Made by a program: the position numbers and the translations under genes. Below the pieces are notes generated by a model. It saw only the letters and a list, made by a program, of their open reading frames with translations. It ran no database searches and was not told where the DNA came from. Source: Vibrio sp. AND4 (GTDB lineage: Bacteria; Pseudomonadota; Gammaproteobacteria; Enterobacterales; Vibrionaceae). Taken from it: a stretch of DNA of 64,000 nt. Numbering within the stretch: the first letter of the stretch is position 1; every line of letters starts with the position of its first letter. The DNA is taken from assembly GCF_000171815.1 (NCBI RefSeq), contig NZ_ABGR01000013.1, forward strand, positions 18,542 through 82,541, read 5' to 3'. Below are positions 36,940 through 47,629 of the stretch, in pieces.

Positions 36940-36976
36940 AAGGCCCACTCGTCTAATACATGTACGTGTGGGGCTT
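36940..36976 (+). promoter_or_regulatory. Intercistronic stem-loop between oppA and oppB
   Basis: A 13-bp imperfect stem (two mismatches, 11-nt loop) is formed by AAGGCCCACTCGT and ACGTGTGGGGCTT. No U-run follows, so it more likely stabilises the upstream oppA message than terminates. Confidence 0.55.
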
Positions 36977-37017
36977 ATCGTCAAATTTTAACTGTAACAG
37001 ACTGAAAGAGTGAGTTT

Positions 37018-37938
37018 ATGCTCAAATTCATCGCAAAAAGGATATTTGAGGCGATCCCAACTATGTTGGTTTTGATCACCGTATCTTTCTTTCTTATGCG
37101 TTTCGCACCGGGTAACCCATTCTCGAGCGAGCGTCCATTACCGCCAGAGGTTATGGCGAATATTGAAGCCAAATATGGCCTAGACAAGCCAGTATTTGAG
37201 CAGTATACCACGTACTTGACTAACGTCATTCAAGGCGATTTTGGCCCTTCATTCAAATACTTAGACTACACAGTAAACGAGCTAATCTCGGTAGCACTGC
37301 CGGTATCGGCGAAGGTGGGTTTCATTGCCTTTATCTTCACTGTGATACTAGGGGTCACGATCGGGACCATAGCTGCGCTCAAACAAAATTCATGGCTTGA
37401 TTACACCATTATGTCAACGGCGATGCTCGGGGTGGTTATGCCATCCTTCGTGTTAGCGCCAGCTTTGATTTACCTGTTCTCACTCCACTGGAATTTATTC
37501 CCAGCGGGGGGATGGCATGATGGCTCGTGGCAATATTTGGTGCTGCCAGTCATTGCTATGTCACTGCTTTATGTTGCTACCTTTGCCCGTATTACTCGTG
37601 GCTCAATGATTGAAACATTGAACAGTAACTTTATCCGTACCGCTCGAGCTAAAGGTCTGAGTTACCGCTACATCATTGTCAAACACGCATTAAAACCAGC
37701 TTTACTTCCTGTTGTTTCCTACATGGGGCCCGCATTTGTTGGCATTATTACCGGGTCAGTGGTGGTTGAAACTATTTTTGGTTTGCCCGGTATCGGCAAG
37801 TTGTTTGTCAACGCAGCCTTTAACCGTGACTACTCGCTAGTCATGGGGGTCACCATTTTGATTGGTTTCCTATTCATCTTGTTTAACGCGATTGTTGATA
37901 TTCTGCTGGCAATGATTGACCCAAAAATTCGCTACTAA
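37018..37938 (+). CDS. oppB: Oligopeptide ABC transporter permease OppB
   Basis: This 306-aa permease has six membrane helices and the EAA loop 'NFIRTARAKGLSYRYIIVKHALKPALLPV', seen as 'RTARAKGLSYRYII' near 205. It contacts the OppD/OppF ATPases. The start follows oppA by 104 nt and ends 15 nt before oppC. Confidence 0.96.
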   Translation: MLKFIAKRIFEAIPTMLVLITVSFFLMRFAPGNPFSSERPLPPEVMANIEAKYGLDKPVFEQYTTYLTNVIQGDFGPSFKYLDYTVNELISVALPVSAKVGFIAFIFTVILGVTIGTIAALKQNSWLDYTIMSTAMLGVVMPSFVLAPALIYLFSLHWNLFPAGGWHDGSWQYLVLPVIAMSLLYVATFARITRGSMIETLNSNFIRTARAKGLSYRYIIVKHALKPALLPVVSYMGPAFVGIITGSVVVETIFGLPGIGKLFVNAAFNRDYSLVMGVTILIGFLFILFNAIVDILLAMIDPKIRY

Positions 37939-37953
37939 CAGGGAAGTATGGTT

Positions 37954-38856
37954 ATGTTAACGAAAAAAGAGAACCTTGAAGCGGTCGAGAAATTTGCAGA
38001 GAACCTGGAAGTTGAAGGCCGTAGTTTGTGGCAAGACGCCCGAATCCGCTTTATGCGCAATAAAGCAGCGATGGTGAGTTTATTCATACTCACATTGATG
38101 ACTCTTGCGGTAATTTTCCTGCCAATGATAGCTCCCTATGCTTTTGACGATACCGATTGGTATTCAATGCACGTTGGTCCGAGTGCTGAGCACTGGTTCG
38201 GAACGGATAGTTTAGGTCGTGATATTTACGTACGTACGCTTATTGGTGGCCGTATTTCTCTGATGGTCGGTGTGTTAGGTGCGTTAGTGGCGGTTGTTAT
38301 TGGTACGCTTTACGGCGCTACTTCTGGCTTTCTCGGCGGCAGAGTAGACCGTATCATGATGCGTATTCTTGAAATCTTATACGCAGTCCCTTTCATGTTT
38401 TTAGTGATTGTATTGGTTACCTTCTTCGGCCGTAACATTGTTCTTATCTTCGTCGCTATCGGTGCGATTGCATGGCTAGATATGGCACGTATCGTTCGTG
38501 GTCAAACACTAAGCTTACGCAGTAAAGAATTTATTGAAGCGGCACACGTCTGTGGTGTGAGCAAGTGGAAGATCATCACCCGCCATATCGTACCAAACGT
38601 ACTAGGTATTGTAGCGGTATACTCAACGCTACTTATCCCAAGCATGATTCTGACTGAATCATTTCTTTCATTCCTTGGTCTTGGTGTACAGGAACCAATG
38701 ACAAGTTGGGGCGCACTTCTACAAGAAGGTTCGCAAACAATGGAAGTCGCAATCTGGCAGTTGGCGTTTCCAGCAGCATTCATGGTTGTGACTCTATTCT
38801 GCTTCAACTACGTTGGTGACGGCCTGCGCGATGCGTTGGATCCAAAAGACAGATAA
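37954..38856 (+). CDS. oppC: Oligopeptide ABC transporter permease OppC
   Basis: This 300-aa permease has an N-terminal cytoplasmic segment, then six helices with the EAA loop 'EFIEAAHVCGVSKWKIITRH' near 195-215. The start at 37954 is preferred over 37948 because GGGAAG then has 7-nt spacing. Partner of OppB. Confidence 0.95.
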   Translation: MLTKKENLEAVEKFAENLEVEGRSLWQDARIRFMRNKAAMVSLFILTLMTLAVIFLPMIAPYAFDDTDWYSMHVGPSAEHWFGTDSLGRDIYVRTLIGGRISLMVGVLGALVAVVIGTLYGATSGFLGGRVDRIMMRILEILYAVPFMFLVIVLVTFFGRNIVLIFVAIGAIAWLDMARIVRGQTLSLRSKEFIEAAHVCGVSKWKIITRHIVPNVLGIVAVYSTLLIPSMILTESFLSFLGLGVQEPMTSWGALLQEGSQTMEVAIWQLAFPAAFMVVTLFCFNYVGDGLRDALDPKDR

Positions 38857-38886
38857 TTAAAAATAGAAAGAATAAAGGAAGCAATG

Positions 38887-39858
38887 ATGAGTTTATTAGA
38901 TGTCAAAGATCTGCGCGTCGAATTTACCACGCAAGATGGTATCGTGACCGCAGTAAACGATTTAAACTTCTCCTTAAATCAAGGGGAAACCCTGGGTATT
39001 GTAGGGGAGTCTGGTTCAGGTAAGTCACAAACGGTATTCGCACTTATGGGTTTACTGGCAAAGAACGGTATTATCTCTGGTAGCGCGAAGTTCGAAGGTC
39101 GAGAAATCCTCAACCTTAAAGAGAAAGAGCTAAACAAGGTTCGTGCAGAACAGATCGCGATGATCTTCCAAGACCCCATGACGTCCCTTAACCCATACAT
39201 GAAAGTCAGTGAGCAGCTTATGGAAGTGCTGATGATGCATAAAGGTATGGGCAAGGCAGAAGCTTTCGAAGAGTCGGTTCGTATGCTTGAAGCGGTAAAA
39301 ATCCCAGAAGCTCGAAAGCGAATTACTATGTATCCGCATGAGTTCTCAGGTGGTATGCGCCAGCGTGTAATGATCGCAATGGCGCTACTGTGTCGTCCAA
39401 AACTGCTTATTGCGGATGAGCCAACGACGGCATTGGACGTAACGGTTCAAGCGCAGATCATGGATCTGTTGAACGAACTGAAATCTGAGTTCAACACTGC
39501 AATCATCATGATTACGCACGACCTTGGTGTCGTAGCGGGTTCTTGTGACAAAGTTCTGGTGATGTACGCAGGTCGTACCATGGAGTACGGCACAGTGAAC
39601 GAAATCTTCTACAAACCAAGCCATCCGTATGCAGAAGGGTTGTTGAAGGCAATACCGCGTCTTGATACTGAAGGCGAGATCTTGCCAACGATTCCAGGCA
39701 ACCCGCCAAATTTACTCCGCTTACCACCCGGCTGTCCTTATCAGGAGCGCTGCCACCGTGTGATGGACCGCTGTAAGCGTGAAGCGCCAACTCTGATGCC
39801 GTTCGCTGATGGCCGTCAGCGCGCATGTTTCTCTGAATGGGAGGCTTGGAACATATGA
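38887..39858 (+). CDS. oppD: Oligopeptide ABC transporter ATPase OppD
   Basis: This 323-aa nucleotide-binding subunit has Walker A 'GESGSGKSQ', signature 'FSGGMRQRV', Walker B '[12 protein letters not shown]' and the H-loop '[11 protein letters not shown]'. The C-terminal oligopeptide/dipeptide extension contains the four-Cys region from '[17 protein letters not shown]' onwards. The start at 38887 has AAGGAAG with 5-nt spacing; an ATG at 38884 is adjacent. The stop overlaps the oppF ATG. Confidence 0.96.
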   Translation: MSLLDVKDLRVEFTTQDGIVTAVNDLNFSLNQGETLGIVGESGSGKSQTVFALMGLLAKNGIISGSAKFEGREILNLKEKELNKVRAEQIAMIFQDPMTSLNPYMKVSEQLMEVLMMHKGMGKAEAFEESVRMLEAVKIPEARKRITMYPHEFSGGMRQRVMIAMALLCRPKLLIADEPTTALDVTVQAQIMDLLNELKSEFNTAIIMITHDLGVVAGSCDKVLVMYAGRTMEYGTVNEIFYKPSHPYAEGLLKAIPRLDTEGEILPTIPGNPPNLLRLPPGCPYQERCHRVMDRCKREAPTLMPFADGRQRACFSEWEAWNI

Positions 39859-40846
39859 GTACAGATAAAAAACTGATTCTAGACATATCTGATCTGAAGG
39901 TGCACTTCAGCATTGCATCTAAGTCTGCATGGCCTTGGTCCAAGCCCTCAAGCGTAAAAGCGGTAGACGGTGTAAACGTTCGTTTATATGAAGGTGAGAC
40001 GCTTGGAGTAGTGGGTGAGTCTGGTTGTGGTAAGTCGACGTTTGCTCGCGCCATTATTGGCTAGTTGAAGCAACTGAGGGTGAGGTGGTTTGGTTGGGAC
40101 AAGATCTTACCAAGATGAAAGACGTACAACGCCGCGACACGCGTAAAGAAATACAAATGATTTTCCAAGATCCTTTGGCCTCTTTAAATCCGCGCATGAC
40201 GGTCGGCGACATCATTGCTGAACCGCTGGAAACCTTCTATCCGGAACTGAGCAGACAAGAGGTGAAAGATCGAGTTAAAGAGATGATGGCGAAGGTGGGC
40301 CTGCTGCCGAATGTCATTAATCGTTACCCACACGAATTCTCCGGTGGTCAGTGTCAGCGTATTGGCATCGCTCGTGCTCTTATTCTAAAGCCTAAGATGA
40401 TCATCTGTGACGAGCCAGTATCAGCACTGGATGTTTCTATTCAGGCTCAGGTAGTGAATCTACTAAAAGACCTGCAAAAAGAGCTGGGCCTTTCATTGGT
40501 CTTCATTGCGCATGATTTGTCTGTTATTAAACACATTTCTGACCGCGTATTGGTAATGTATCTCGGTAATGCGGTGGAATTGGGTGAATCGGAAGCCTTG
40601 TTTGCAAACCCAAAGCATCCGTACACACGTGCATTGATGTCGGCTGTGCCAATTCCTGATCCAGAATTAGAGCGCAACAAGAAGATCTTGATGCTAGAAG
40701 GGGATTTACCATCGCCCATTAGTCCGCCATCGGGTTGTGTGTTCCGCACGCGTTGCCCGCAAGCGACGCTTGACTGTTCGAACACTAAACCAAGTATTCA
40801 AGGCTCTGATGTTCACGCGGTATCTTGCCTACAGGTTAACGCGTAA
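39855..40846 (+). pseudogene. oppF: Oligopeptide ABC transporter ATPase OppF, frameshifted
   Basis: Two frames together give one OppF. The first (39855-40064, [18 protein letters not shown]...) has Walker A 'GESGCGKST' and ends 'ARAIIG' at a TAG. The second resumes with '[14 protein letters not shown]' and contains signature 'FSGGQCQRIG', Walker B 'MIICDEPVSALD' and 'IAHDLSVIKH', ending at 40846. The junction reads GGCTAGTTGAAG, where the family needs GGC-NTA-GTT-GAA, so one base is missing at about 40062-40064. The rest is intact and not decayed. Either a very recent mutation or a sequencing error would explain this. If real, the ATPase is truncated just after the P-loop and the OppDF heterodimer would fail. 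Confidence 0.9.
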
Positions 40847-40870
40847 AAAATTCAGGCTACAGTAACTAAG

Positions 40871-40898
40871 CGCGACCTCATTCGAGGGCGCGTTTTTT
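40871..40898 (+). terminator. Terminator of the opp operon
   Basis: CGCGACCTC-attc-GAGGGCGCG (one mismatch) is followed by TTTTTT, 24 nt after the oppF stop. Confidence 0.88.
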
Positions 40899-40982
40899 CT
40901 TTGGTTTGTTAACAAGCCCTTGTCAATGACCGTACTGTTTTTCTATAATATTACATGCTAACTTAATATATTATATAAACTA

Positions 40983-42113
40983 ATGTTATCTACCTTAAGT
41001 CAGTCTATCCAATCCGGCAGAAGCAAAGTTTCACAAGAGTTACAGTGTGTATGTACGCTTCTTAAGGCAGATTTTCCTATCTTCGTGATGATCTCGATAT
41101 TGGTGACGTTAATGTCGCTTTATGAATTCGCGAATGGCTACTCATATAGGGTTAAGCTTTTCAAGTATTGGGATATGATGTGTATTGGTGCAGTTGTAAC
41201 TCTGTTTGTCTATACGGCCGTATACTTTTTCATCTTGCTTTCACGCTTGGAAAAACGCCCACTACTTTGCTTTTGGCATAAGCTTGTTTCATTATGGTCA
41301 CAAAGGTCGAATCTGATTTCCGCTTTCGTACTGCTCAGTACGATAAGTGTCTTTCTTTCGAGCTTTTCTGCTATAAAAAGTCTGATCCCGCTAATTCATC
41401 CATTTGAATTTGATTCTCTATTTCATGATTTAGATATTTTGCTTTTCGCTGGGAGCGAGCCGTGGAAAATTTTCTACAGTGTCTTTGATTCTCCGCTTTC
41501 TACCATGATGATTAATATTGCCTATAACGTATGGTTTCTTTTGCTGTGGTTAACATTGAGTTATTTCCTGATCGCGAGAAATGCCAAAGCACGAATGCAG
41601 TTTTTACTAAGTTGGCTTTTGTGTTGGGCCCTGCTTGGTGGTGTATTAGCGACTTTACTTTCTTCTGCGGGACCGGCATTTTTGCATCGCTTAAATCCTG
41701 AAGATACTCGATACAATGAGTTAATGGCATTGCTCCAGTCGCATCATCAATGGTTAGTCGCCAATGACTGGCTGGGAATTTGGTCTCTCGGTACCCAAGA
41801 GATGTTATGGCAAGCCTACGACACGGGCAAAGAAATGCTTGGAAGTGGGATTTCTTCTATGCCAAGTATGCACGTCGCCATAGCGACCGTGATGGCGCTA
41901 GGAGGGTGGACGATAAATCGCTGTTTAGGCGCGGTACTTTGGTTATACACGGCTTTAATATTTGTAGGCTCTTTCGTATTGGGCTGGCACTATGCCGTCG
42001 ATGGTTTAGTGAGCATACCTCTGACATGTTTGATTTGGTACTGTGTTGGAAAGTTTTTACACGTAACTAATCCCAGCTCCATCCCCTCATCATTGGGTGA
42101 TTATGCGCGCTAA
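40983..42113 (+). CDS. PAP2-family membrane phosphatase / phosphotransferase-like protein
   Basis: This 376-aa protein has about six to seven membrane helices. The PAP2 catalytic motifs lie near the C-terminus: 'SGISSMPSMHVAI' (motif 2, His near 297) and 'GWHYAVDGLVSIP' (motif 3, His and Asp near 338-342). The arrangement, with a large intramembrane 'SSAGPAFLHRL' loop, is that of the PAP2_3 / inositolphosphotransferase-like branch. The substrate is unknown, possibly a lipid phosphate. The start has no strong ribosome site. It is flanked by terminators and thus monocistronic. Confidence 0.75.
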   Translation: MLSTLSQSIQSGRSKVSQELQCVCTLLKADFPIFVMISILVTLMSLYEFANGYSYRVKLFKYWDMMCIGAVVTLFVYTAVYFFILLSRLEKRPLLCFWHKLVSLWSQRSNLISAFVLLSTISVFLSSFSAIKSLIPLIHPFEFDSLFHDLDILLFAGSEPWKIFYSVFDSPLSTMMINIAYNVWFLLLWLTLSYFLIARNAKARMQFLLSWLLCWALLGGVLATLLSSAGPAFLHRLNPEDTRYNELMALLQSHHQWLVANDWLGIWSLGTQEMLWQAYDTGKEMLGSGISSMPSMHVAIATVMALGGWTINRCLGAVLWLYTALIFVGSFVLGWHYAVDGLVSIPLTCLIWYCVGKFLHVTNPSSIPSSLGDYAR

Positions 42114-42177
42114 ATTTGAAGTCCAATAGCGAAAAAAGAATTGTTCAGTTTGCTTAATCAAAAATTTCGAACAACTT

Positions 42178-42215
42178 AGCCAACTCCCTCTAGTTTTGAG
42201 AGCGTTGGCTTTTTT
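42178..42215 (+). terminator. Terminator of the PAP2 gene
   Basis: AGCCAAC...CTCT-loop-AGAG...GTTGGCT is followed by TTTTT, 65 nt after the stop codon. Confidence 0.8.
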
Positions 42216-42247
42216 ATACTGTTAGTAACAGTATAAATGAGGATCGA

Positions 42248-43195
42248 ATGATGGGTAAGTTAATTAAAGGCGTTTGGCATGACGTATGGTACGAGACCAA
42301 ATCAAGCGGTGGTAAGTTTATTCGTGAAGATGCAGGTTTTCGCGGCTGGATAAAAAATAAGCCTGATGCTGGGTTCCTACCGGAGTCGGGCCGCTACCAT
42401 TTATATGTTTCCCTTGCCTGTCCGTGGGCGCATCGAACACTGATTTTTCGTCAACTTAAGGGGCTAGAAAGGCACATTGACGTTACTGTGGTATGCCCAG
42501 ACATGCTCAGCGAAGGCTGGCAGGTGGGGTTACCTGAGCCGTTGTTTGGCCATACTCGTATGCACCAAATCTACACTCAAGCTAAGCCCGATTACACTGG
42601 TCGCGTTACTGTTCCGGTTTTGTGGGATAAAAAGACCAACACCATAGTGTCGAATGAGTCTTCTGAAATCATCCGTATGTTTAACTCTGAGTTTAACGAA
42701 CTCACCGGGAACAACGATGATTATTACCCAGAGCAACTTCAAAGTGTGATTGATGAGTGGAACGATTACGTTTATCCAAACGTGAATAATGGTGTATACC
42801 GGTGCGGGTTTGCGACAACGCAAGAAGCTTATGAAGAGGCGTTCGATTCATTGTTTACTGCTTTGGATAAAATTGATGCACACCTTGCGACGCACCGCTA
42901 CTTGGCTGGGAATAAAATCACAGAAGCAGACTGGCGCTTATTTACCACTCTCGTTCGGTTTGATGCCGTGTATGTAGGGCATTTTAAGTGCAATAAACAA
43001 CGCATTGCGGATTACCCAAATATTCAGGGTTATTTGAAAGAGCTTTACCAAGTGGAAGGTGTGGCGGAGACCACCGATTTTTATCACATCAAGCGTCACT
43101 ATTATTTTAGCCATATTGGTATCAATCCGACACAAGTGGTACCAAAAGGTCCTGAGTTAGACCTGAATTCGCCCCATGGTCGAGACTTAATCTAG
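42248..43195 (+). CDS. Glutathionyl-hydroquinone reductase (Xi-class GST, YqjG-like)
   Basis: This 315-aa protein carries the Xi-class GST motif 'YVSLACPWAHRTLIFRQLKG' with the catalytic Cys near residue 58, followed by 'GRVTVPVLWDKKTNTIVSNE' and 'SSEIIRMFN' for glutathione binding. The C-terminal helical domain includes 'GNKITEADWRLFTTLVRFD' and 'HYYFSHIGINPTQVVPKGP'. It reduces glutathionyl-hydroquinones, releasing GSSG. An alternative ATG one codon later (42251) is equally well spaced from GAGG. Confidence 0.92.
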   Translation: MMGKLIKGVWHDVWYETKSSGGKFIREDAGFRGWIKNKPDAGFLPESGRYHLYVSLACPWAHRTLIFRQLKGLERHIDVTVVCPDMLSEGWQVGLPEPLFGHTRMHQIYTQAKPDYTGRVTVPVLWDKKTNTIVSNESSEIIRMFNSEFNELTGNNDDYYPEQLQSVIDEWNDYVYPNVNNGVYRCGFATTQEAYEEAFDSLFTALDKIDAHLATHRYLAGNKITEADWRLFTTLVRFDAVYVGHFKCNKQRIADYPNIQGYLKELYQVEGVAETTDFYHIKRHYYFSHIGINPTQVVPKGPELDLNSPHGRDLI

Positions 43196-43283
43196 ATTGT
43201 TGCTCACTATGGTTGCTTAAACGTTGTTAAGAGCGGACTTGTTTGAGTATTTGGACTGCTTTAGCCGAGCACAAAGCAAAAAA

Positions 43284-43305
43284 AACCTCGCGATGGCGAG
43301 GTTTT
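43284..43305. terminator. Bidirectional terminator, pta / hydroquinone reductase
   Basis: AACCTCGC-gatg-GCGAGGTT is flanked by eight A on the left and TT on the right. It is strongest on the minus strand (pta). Confidence 0.88.
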
Positions 43306-43329
43306 AAGACTTTGCAGCAAGCAAGGTGA

Positions 43330-45495
43330 TTAGTTAACTACTTTTTCGCGAGCTTGGTCAGCTTGATCTGCCTGAATCGCAGTTAGAGCAACTGTGTACA
43401 CGATATCGTCTACTAGTGCACCGCGAGAGAGATCGTTTACAGGTTTGCGCATACCTTGCAGCATTGGACCGATAGATACTAGGTCAGCTGAACGTTGTAC
43501 CGCTTTGTAAGTCGTATTACCCGTGTTTAGGTCTGGGAATACGAATACTGTCGCTTTACCTGCTACTGGAGAGTTAGGCGCTTTAGAAGCTGCCACATTT
43601 TCCATGATTGCTGCGTCGTACTGTAGAGGACCGTCGATCACTAGATCTGGACGCTTCTCTTGAGCAATCTTAGTTGCTTCACGTACTTTATCTACGTCTG
43701 CACCCTTACCAGATTCACCGGTAGAGTAAGAGATCATAGCTACACGTGGGTCGATACCGAATGCTGCCGCAGAATCAGCAGATTGGATAGCGATTTCAGC
43801 AAGCTGTTCCGCTGTTGGATCTGGGTTGATCGCACAGTCACCGTACACCAATACTTGGTCTGGTAGTAGCATGAAGAATACAGAAGATACGATAGACGCA
43901 TCAGGTGCAGTCTTGATGATTTGGAACGGAGGAACGATAGTGTTTGCTGTGGTGTGAACCGCACCAGAAACTAGACCATCTACTTCGTTGTTCTCAAGCA
44001 TCATTGTGCCTAGGAATACTGAATCTTGCAGTTTCTCGCGAGCAACAACTTCAGTCATACCTTTCGCGCCACGCAGTTCAACAAGACGAGCCACGTAGTT
44101 TTCACGAACTTCATCAGAGTTGATGATAGTTACGCCGGCACCTAGTGTTACGCCTTGCTGCTCCGCAACGCGACGGATTTCGTCTGGGTTACCGAGAAGC
44201 ACACACTCAGCAATACCGCGTTCAGCACAGATCGCTGCCGCTTTAACTGTACGTGGTTCGTCGCCTTCAGGAAGAACGATACGCTTGCCAGCTTTGCGAG
44301 CAAATTCCGTTAACTGGTAACGGAATGCTGGTGGGCTGAGACGACGGGACTTTTGAGTCCCTTCAGTCATAGACTCGATCCAGTTACCGTCGATGTGACC
44401 AGCAACGTGTTCGTTGATGAACTCAATACGCTCTTTATCATCTGCAGGAACTTCGATAGAGAAACTCTGAAGGTTCAGAGAGGTCTGCCAAGTGTTACCT
44501 TGTGCTTTGAAGATAGGTAGACCTGTTTCGAATGCTGGTTTGCACAGACCTTCAATTTCTTCAGGAATGTCGTAACCGCCAGTTAGCAGTATCGCACCGA
44601 TGTCAACACCGTTCATTGCTGCAAGTGATGCTGCAACAATAACGTCTGGACGGTCAGCAGAAGTGACTAGGAGAGAGCCTGGTCTGAAGTGCGCAATCAT
44701 GTTTGGCAGAGATCGTGCACAGAAAGTGATGCTCTTGATTCGACGAGTGTTGATCTCACCTTCGTTGATGATGTCGGCGTTCAGGTGCTTAGCCATATCG
44801 GTCGCACGAGTCGCGATAAGATCTATGCTCCATGGTACACAGCCCAGCACACGAATTGGTGAAGTGTTGAAGATTTCCATCACTTTCATTTCGTTTTGCT
44901 TCGCGCTGTCTGCATCGTCAAAGATTTCAGATAAGTCAGGGCGAGTACGGCCCGCCTCGTCAACAGGTGCGTTTAGCTTGTTGATGATTACGCCAGAGAT
45001 ATTTTTGTTTTTAGTGCCGCCGAAGTTAGAACATGCTACTTCGATACGCTCTTTAAGCTGAGCAGGGTTATCAGTACCTGGGGTTGCTACAAGAACGATT
45101 TCTGCGCCAAGTGTTGCTGCAATTTCTGCGTTCACTTGGTTAGCGAATGGGTGCTTACGAGTTGGCACTAGACCTTCGATAAGTGTTACGTCCGCATCTT
45201 TGTTGATTTGGTTGTAACGCTCGACAACGGTTTCTAGCAGCTCGTCCATGTTGTCGTTACCAATGAGGTTTTCAGCAACAGACATCGCTAGTGGTTGACC
45301 TATCTTCATATCGCTGTTGCAGCCAACGATAGTTGAGGTTAGATCTGGTTGATCACCGCCAGAACGTGGCTGTGAAATTGGTTTGTAAAAAGAAACCTTA
45401 ACGCCCTTGCGCTCCATTGCGCGAAGAACACCCATACTTACGCTAGTTAGACCAACACCAGCACTTGCAGGGATAAGCATAATAGTACGAGACAT
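43330..45495 (-). CDS. pta: Phosphate acetyltransferase
   Basis: This 721-aa long-form Pta interconverts acetyl-CoA and acetyl phosphate. It was started at 45495 ([20 protein letters not shown]), which matches the usual N-terminus. The regulatory N-terminal half (about 1-370) has a P-loop-like dethiobiotin-synthetase fold and a DRTGG domain. The catalytic PTA domain (about 385-715) contains '[16 protein letters not shown]', '[12 protein letters not shown]' and 'DGPLQYDAA'. It is downstream of ackA, with an intervening terminator. Acetyl phosphate can phosphorylate response regulators. Confidence 0.97.
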   Translation of the reverse strand: MSRTIMLIPASAGVGLTSVSMGVLRAMERKGVKVSFYKPISQPRSGGDQPDLTSTIVGCNSDMKIGQPLAMSVAENLIGNDNMDELLETVVERYNQINKDADVTLIEGLVPTRKHPFANQVNAEIAATLGAEIVLVATPGTDNPAQLKERIEVACSNFGGTKNKNISGVIINKLNAPVDEAGRTRPDLSEIFDDADSAKQNEMKVMEIFNTSPIRVLGCVPWSIDLIATRATDMAKHLNADIINEGEINTRRIKSITFCARSLPNMIAHFRPGSLLVTSADRPDVIVAASLAAMNGVDIGAILLTGGYDIPEEIEGLCKPAFETGLPIFKAQGNTWQTSLNLQSFSIEVPADDKERIEFINEHVAGHIDGNWIESMTEGTQKSRRLSPPAFRYQLTEFARKAGKRIVLPEGDEPRTVKAAAICAERGIAECVLLGNPDEIRRVAEQQGVTLGAGVTIINSDEVRENYVARLVELRGAKGMTEVVAREKLQDSVFLGTMMLENNEVDGLVSGAVHTTANTIVPPFQIIKTAPDASIVSSVFFMLLPDQVLVYGDCAINPDPTAEQLAEIAIQSADSAAAFGIDPRVAMISYSTGESGKGADVDKVREATKIAQEKRPDLVIDGPLQYDAAIMENVAASKAPNSPVAGKATVFVFPDLNTGNTTYKAVQRSADLVSIGPMLQGMRKPVNDLSRGALVDDIVYTVALTAIQADQADQAREKVVN

Positions 45496-45598
45496 TCGAA
45501 GAGTACCTTTAGCTATTGGGAGATAAAAGCTCAACTCTTATTCCGTGAATCATTCAGAGAATAGGAGTTAAGCCCCTAAGAAATTGTTTGAAAGAAAA

Positions 45599-45625
45599 AC
45601 AGGCTAGCCGAGTTGGCTAGCCTGT
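45599..45625 (-). terminator. Strong hairpin/terminator between ackA and pta
   Basis: ACAGGCTAGCC-gagtt-GGCTAGCCTGT is an 11-bp perfect stem. On the minus strand it is followed by TTTTTCTTTC. It sits 9 nt after the ackA stop and should attenuate transcription into pta. Confidence 0.85.
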
Positions 45626-45633
45626 AAAACCAA

Positions 45634-46830
45634 TTAAAGGCCAGTCAGACGTGCAGTGTCTTCAGCAATTACTAGTTCTTCGTTAGTCGAGATAACCATT
45701 GCTGGAATGCGGCTGTTAGCTGTCGTGATCGTACCTTCGCCGCCGAAACGAGCTTTCAGGTTAGATTCACCATCCACTTCGATACCGAAGATACCTAGAC
45801 GGTTTAGAACCATTTCACGGATAGGGCCAGAGTTCTCGCCGATACCGCCAGTGAAAGTGATTGCGTCTAGACGACCTTCCATAGAAGCTGTGTAACCCGC
45901 TACGTACTTCGCTAGACGGTGACAGAACACGTCCATTGCACGTGTTGCTTCTTCTTTTTTACCGTAGTTGTCTTCAACAAAACGGCAGTCAGAAGTCACT
46001 TCAGTTAGACCAGCAAGACCAGATTCTTTAGTTAGCATGTTGTTGATTTGTTCAACAGAGTAACCCAGAGCGTCGTGCAGGTGGAATACGATAGCTGGGT
46101 CGATATCACCACAACGCGTACCCATTACAAGACCTTCAAGAGGAGTAAGACCCATAGAAGTATCTACAGATTGGCCGTTCTTAATCGCACAAACAGACGC
46201 ACCGTTACCTAGGTGACAGTTGATGATGTTAACTTCCTCAACTGGCTTGTTTAGCAGGCCTGCAACTTCACGAGTGATGAATAGGTGTGAAGTACCGTGC
46301 ATGCCGTAACGACGGATACCGTGTTCTTTGTATAGGTTGTAAGGAAGAGCGTATAGGTAAGACTCTTCAGGCATAGTTTGGTGGAACGCGGTGTCAAATA
46401 CAGCAACGTTTTTAAGTTCTGGGAAGTTGTGCATAGCAGCTTCGATACCAATGATGTGCGCTGGGTTGTGAAGCGGTGCGAAAGTTGCAGCGTCTTGAAT
46501 ACCCTTAAGTACTTCGTCGGTGATCAGTGCAGACTGAGTGAACTGCTCGCCACCGTGAACGATACGGTGACCGATAGCGCCTAGGTTAGCTTTAAGCTCT
46601 GGCTTAGAAGCGAGAATAGTTTCAACCATGAACGCTAGTGCTTCTTCGTGTGCTGCACCGTCACCTAGTTGAGCTTCATGTTTACCATCAAGTTTCCACT
46701 TGATACGTGCTTCGGGAAGGTGAAGACATTCAGCAAGGCCTGATAGGTGCTCCGCACCTGTTTCTGCATCAACAACAGCAAATTTAAGAGAAGAACTACC
46801 GCAGTTTAAAACTAAAACTAGCTTAGACAT
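45634..46830 (-). CDS. ackA: Acetate kinase
   Basis: This 398-aa enzyme converts acetyl phosphate and ADP to acetate and ATP. Family motifs visible are '[16 protein letters not shown]', '[13 protein letters not shown]' with catalytic residues, '[12 protein letters not shown]', '[10 protein letters not shown]', '[12 protein letters not shown]', '[20 protein letters not shown]' and '[10 protein letters not shown]'. It forms the conserved ackA-pta pair, divergent from yfbV as in E. coli. Confidence 0.98.
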   Translation of the reverse strand: MSKLVLVLNCGSSSLKFAVVDAETGAEHLSGLAECLHLPEARIKWKLDGKHEAQLGDGAAHEEALAFMVETILASKPELKANLGAIGHRIVHGGEQFTQSALITDEVLKGIQDAATFAPLHNPAHIIGIEAAMHNFPELKNVAVFDTAFHQTMPEESYLYALPYNLYKEHGIRRYGMHGTSHLFITREVAGLLNKPVEEVNIINCHLGNGASVCAIKNGQSVDTSMGLTPLEGLVMGTRCGDIDPAIVFHLHDALGYSVEQINNMLTKESGLAGLTEVTSDCRFVEDNYGKKEEATRAMDVFCHRLAKYVAGYTASMEGRLDAITFTGGIGENSGPIREMVLNRLGIFGIEVDGESNLKARFGGEGTITTANSRIPAMVISTNEELVIAEDTARLTGL

Positions 46831-47176
46831 GTGTGACTACCTGTTATTCGACTGATCAAAATCAGTTAAAGGATGAAAATTTAATCACAAGAATAGACGA
46901 TACCAGGTATGGTTGCGCACTAATCTTGGTCAAGAATTGTTCTAATTCCGTATAAACGGGCAGTGGTGAACCCTTCCACCACTACGTAGCGATCCGTGCT
47001 GAATAAAATCTCGGAGTTGCTTAAATCGTAAATAACAGCAACAATGAGTTTGAGGGTCTGCAAAGGATAGCGATAATGGGCAATGATAACAAAAAAATTT
47101 TGAAAGGATATTAACTTTCATCAATTATTTGTGCCTTTAGTTGAAATATTCAACTATTTTTTAGTGAGAGAGCGGT
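46831..47176. promoter_or_regulatory. Divergent ackA/yfbV intergenic region
   Basis: This is 346 bp. A 7-bp inverted repeat, AGTGGTG-N8-CACCACT (46962-46983), is the only clear structure and is followed by the small palindrome CTACGTAG. No promoter hexamers were assigned with confidence. Confidence 0.4.
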
Positions 47177-47629
47177 ATGAGTAAACAAGTCGGACTAATC
47201 CATAGCCTAAAAGATGGCCAAACATACATGGAGATCTGGCCGGTTCGTAGAGAACTGAATGCCATGTTTCCTGAACAACGAATTATCAAAGCAACGCGTT
47301 TTGGAATTAAAGTCATGCCAGCAGTCGCTGCGATCAGTGTGCTTACTCAAATGTCTTTCAACAATTATGATGCACTTCCTCAAGCCATCATAGTCGCATT
47401 GTTCGCAATTAGTATGCCCTTGCAAGGTATGTGGTGGCTTGGCAGCCGTTCCAACACTAAGTTGCCGCCGCAACTTGCGTCTTGGTACCGTGAATTACAC
47501 CAAAAGATCATAGAAGCGGGGTTTGCCCTCGAACCAGCAAAAACTCGACCGAGATACAAAGAGCTTGCTATCATTTTAAATCGTGCGTTCCGTCAGTTAG
47601 ACAAATCGGCGCTTGAACGCTGGTTCTAA
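47177..47629 (+). CDS. yfbV: YfbV (UPF0208) membrane protein
   Basis: This 150-aa protein has two central membrane helices (about 45-60 and 68-88) and the family segments '[20 protein letters not shown]' and '[21 protein letters not shown]'. The position divergent from ackA is conserved in E. coli, where YfbV helps insulate the terminus macrodomain. That function has not been shown in Vibrio. Confidence 0.92.
   Translation: MSKQVGLIHSLKDGQTYMEIWPVRRELNAMFPEQRIIKATRFGIKVMPAVAAISVLTQMSFNNYDALPQAIIVALFAISMPLQGMWWLGSRSNTKLPPQLASWYRELHQKIIEAGFALEPAKTRPRYKELAIILNRAFRQLDKSALERWF

Noticed and set aside
40055..40085. Programmed ribosomal frameshift in oppF
   Set aside because: There is no slippery heptamer or downstream structure at the junction, and OppF is not known to use recoding. 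A mutation or sequencing error is simpler.
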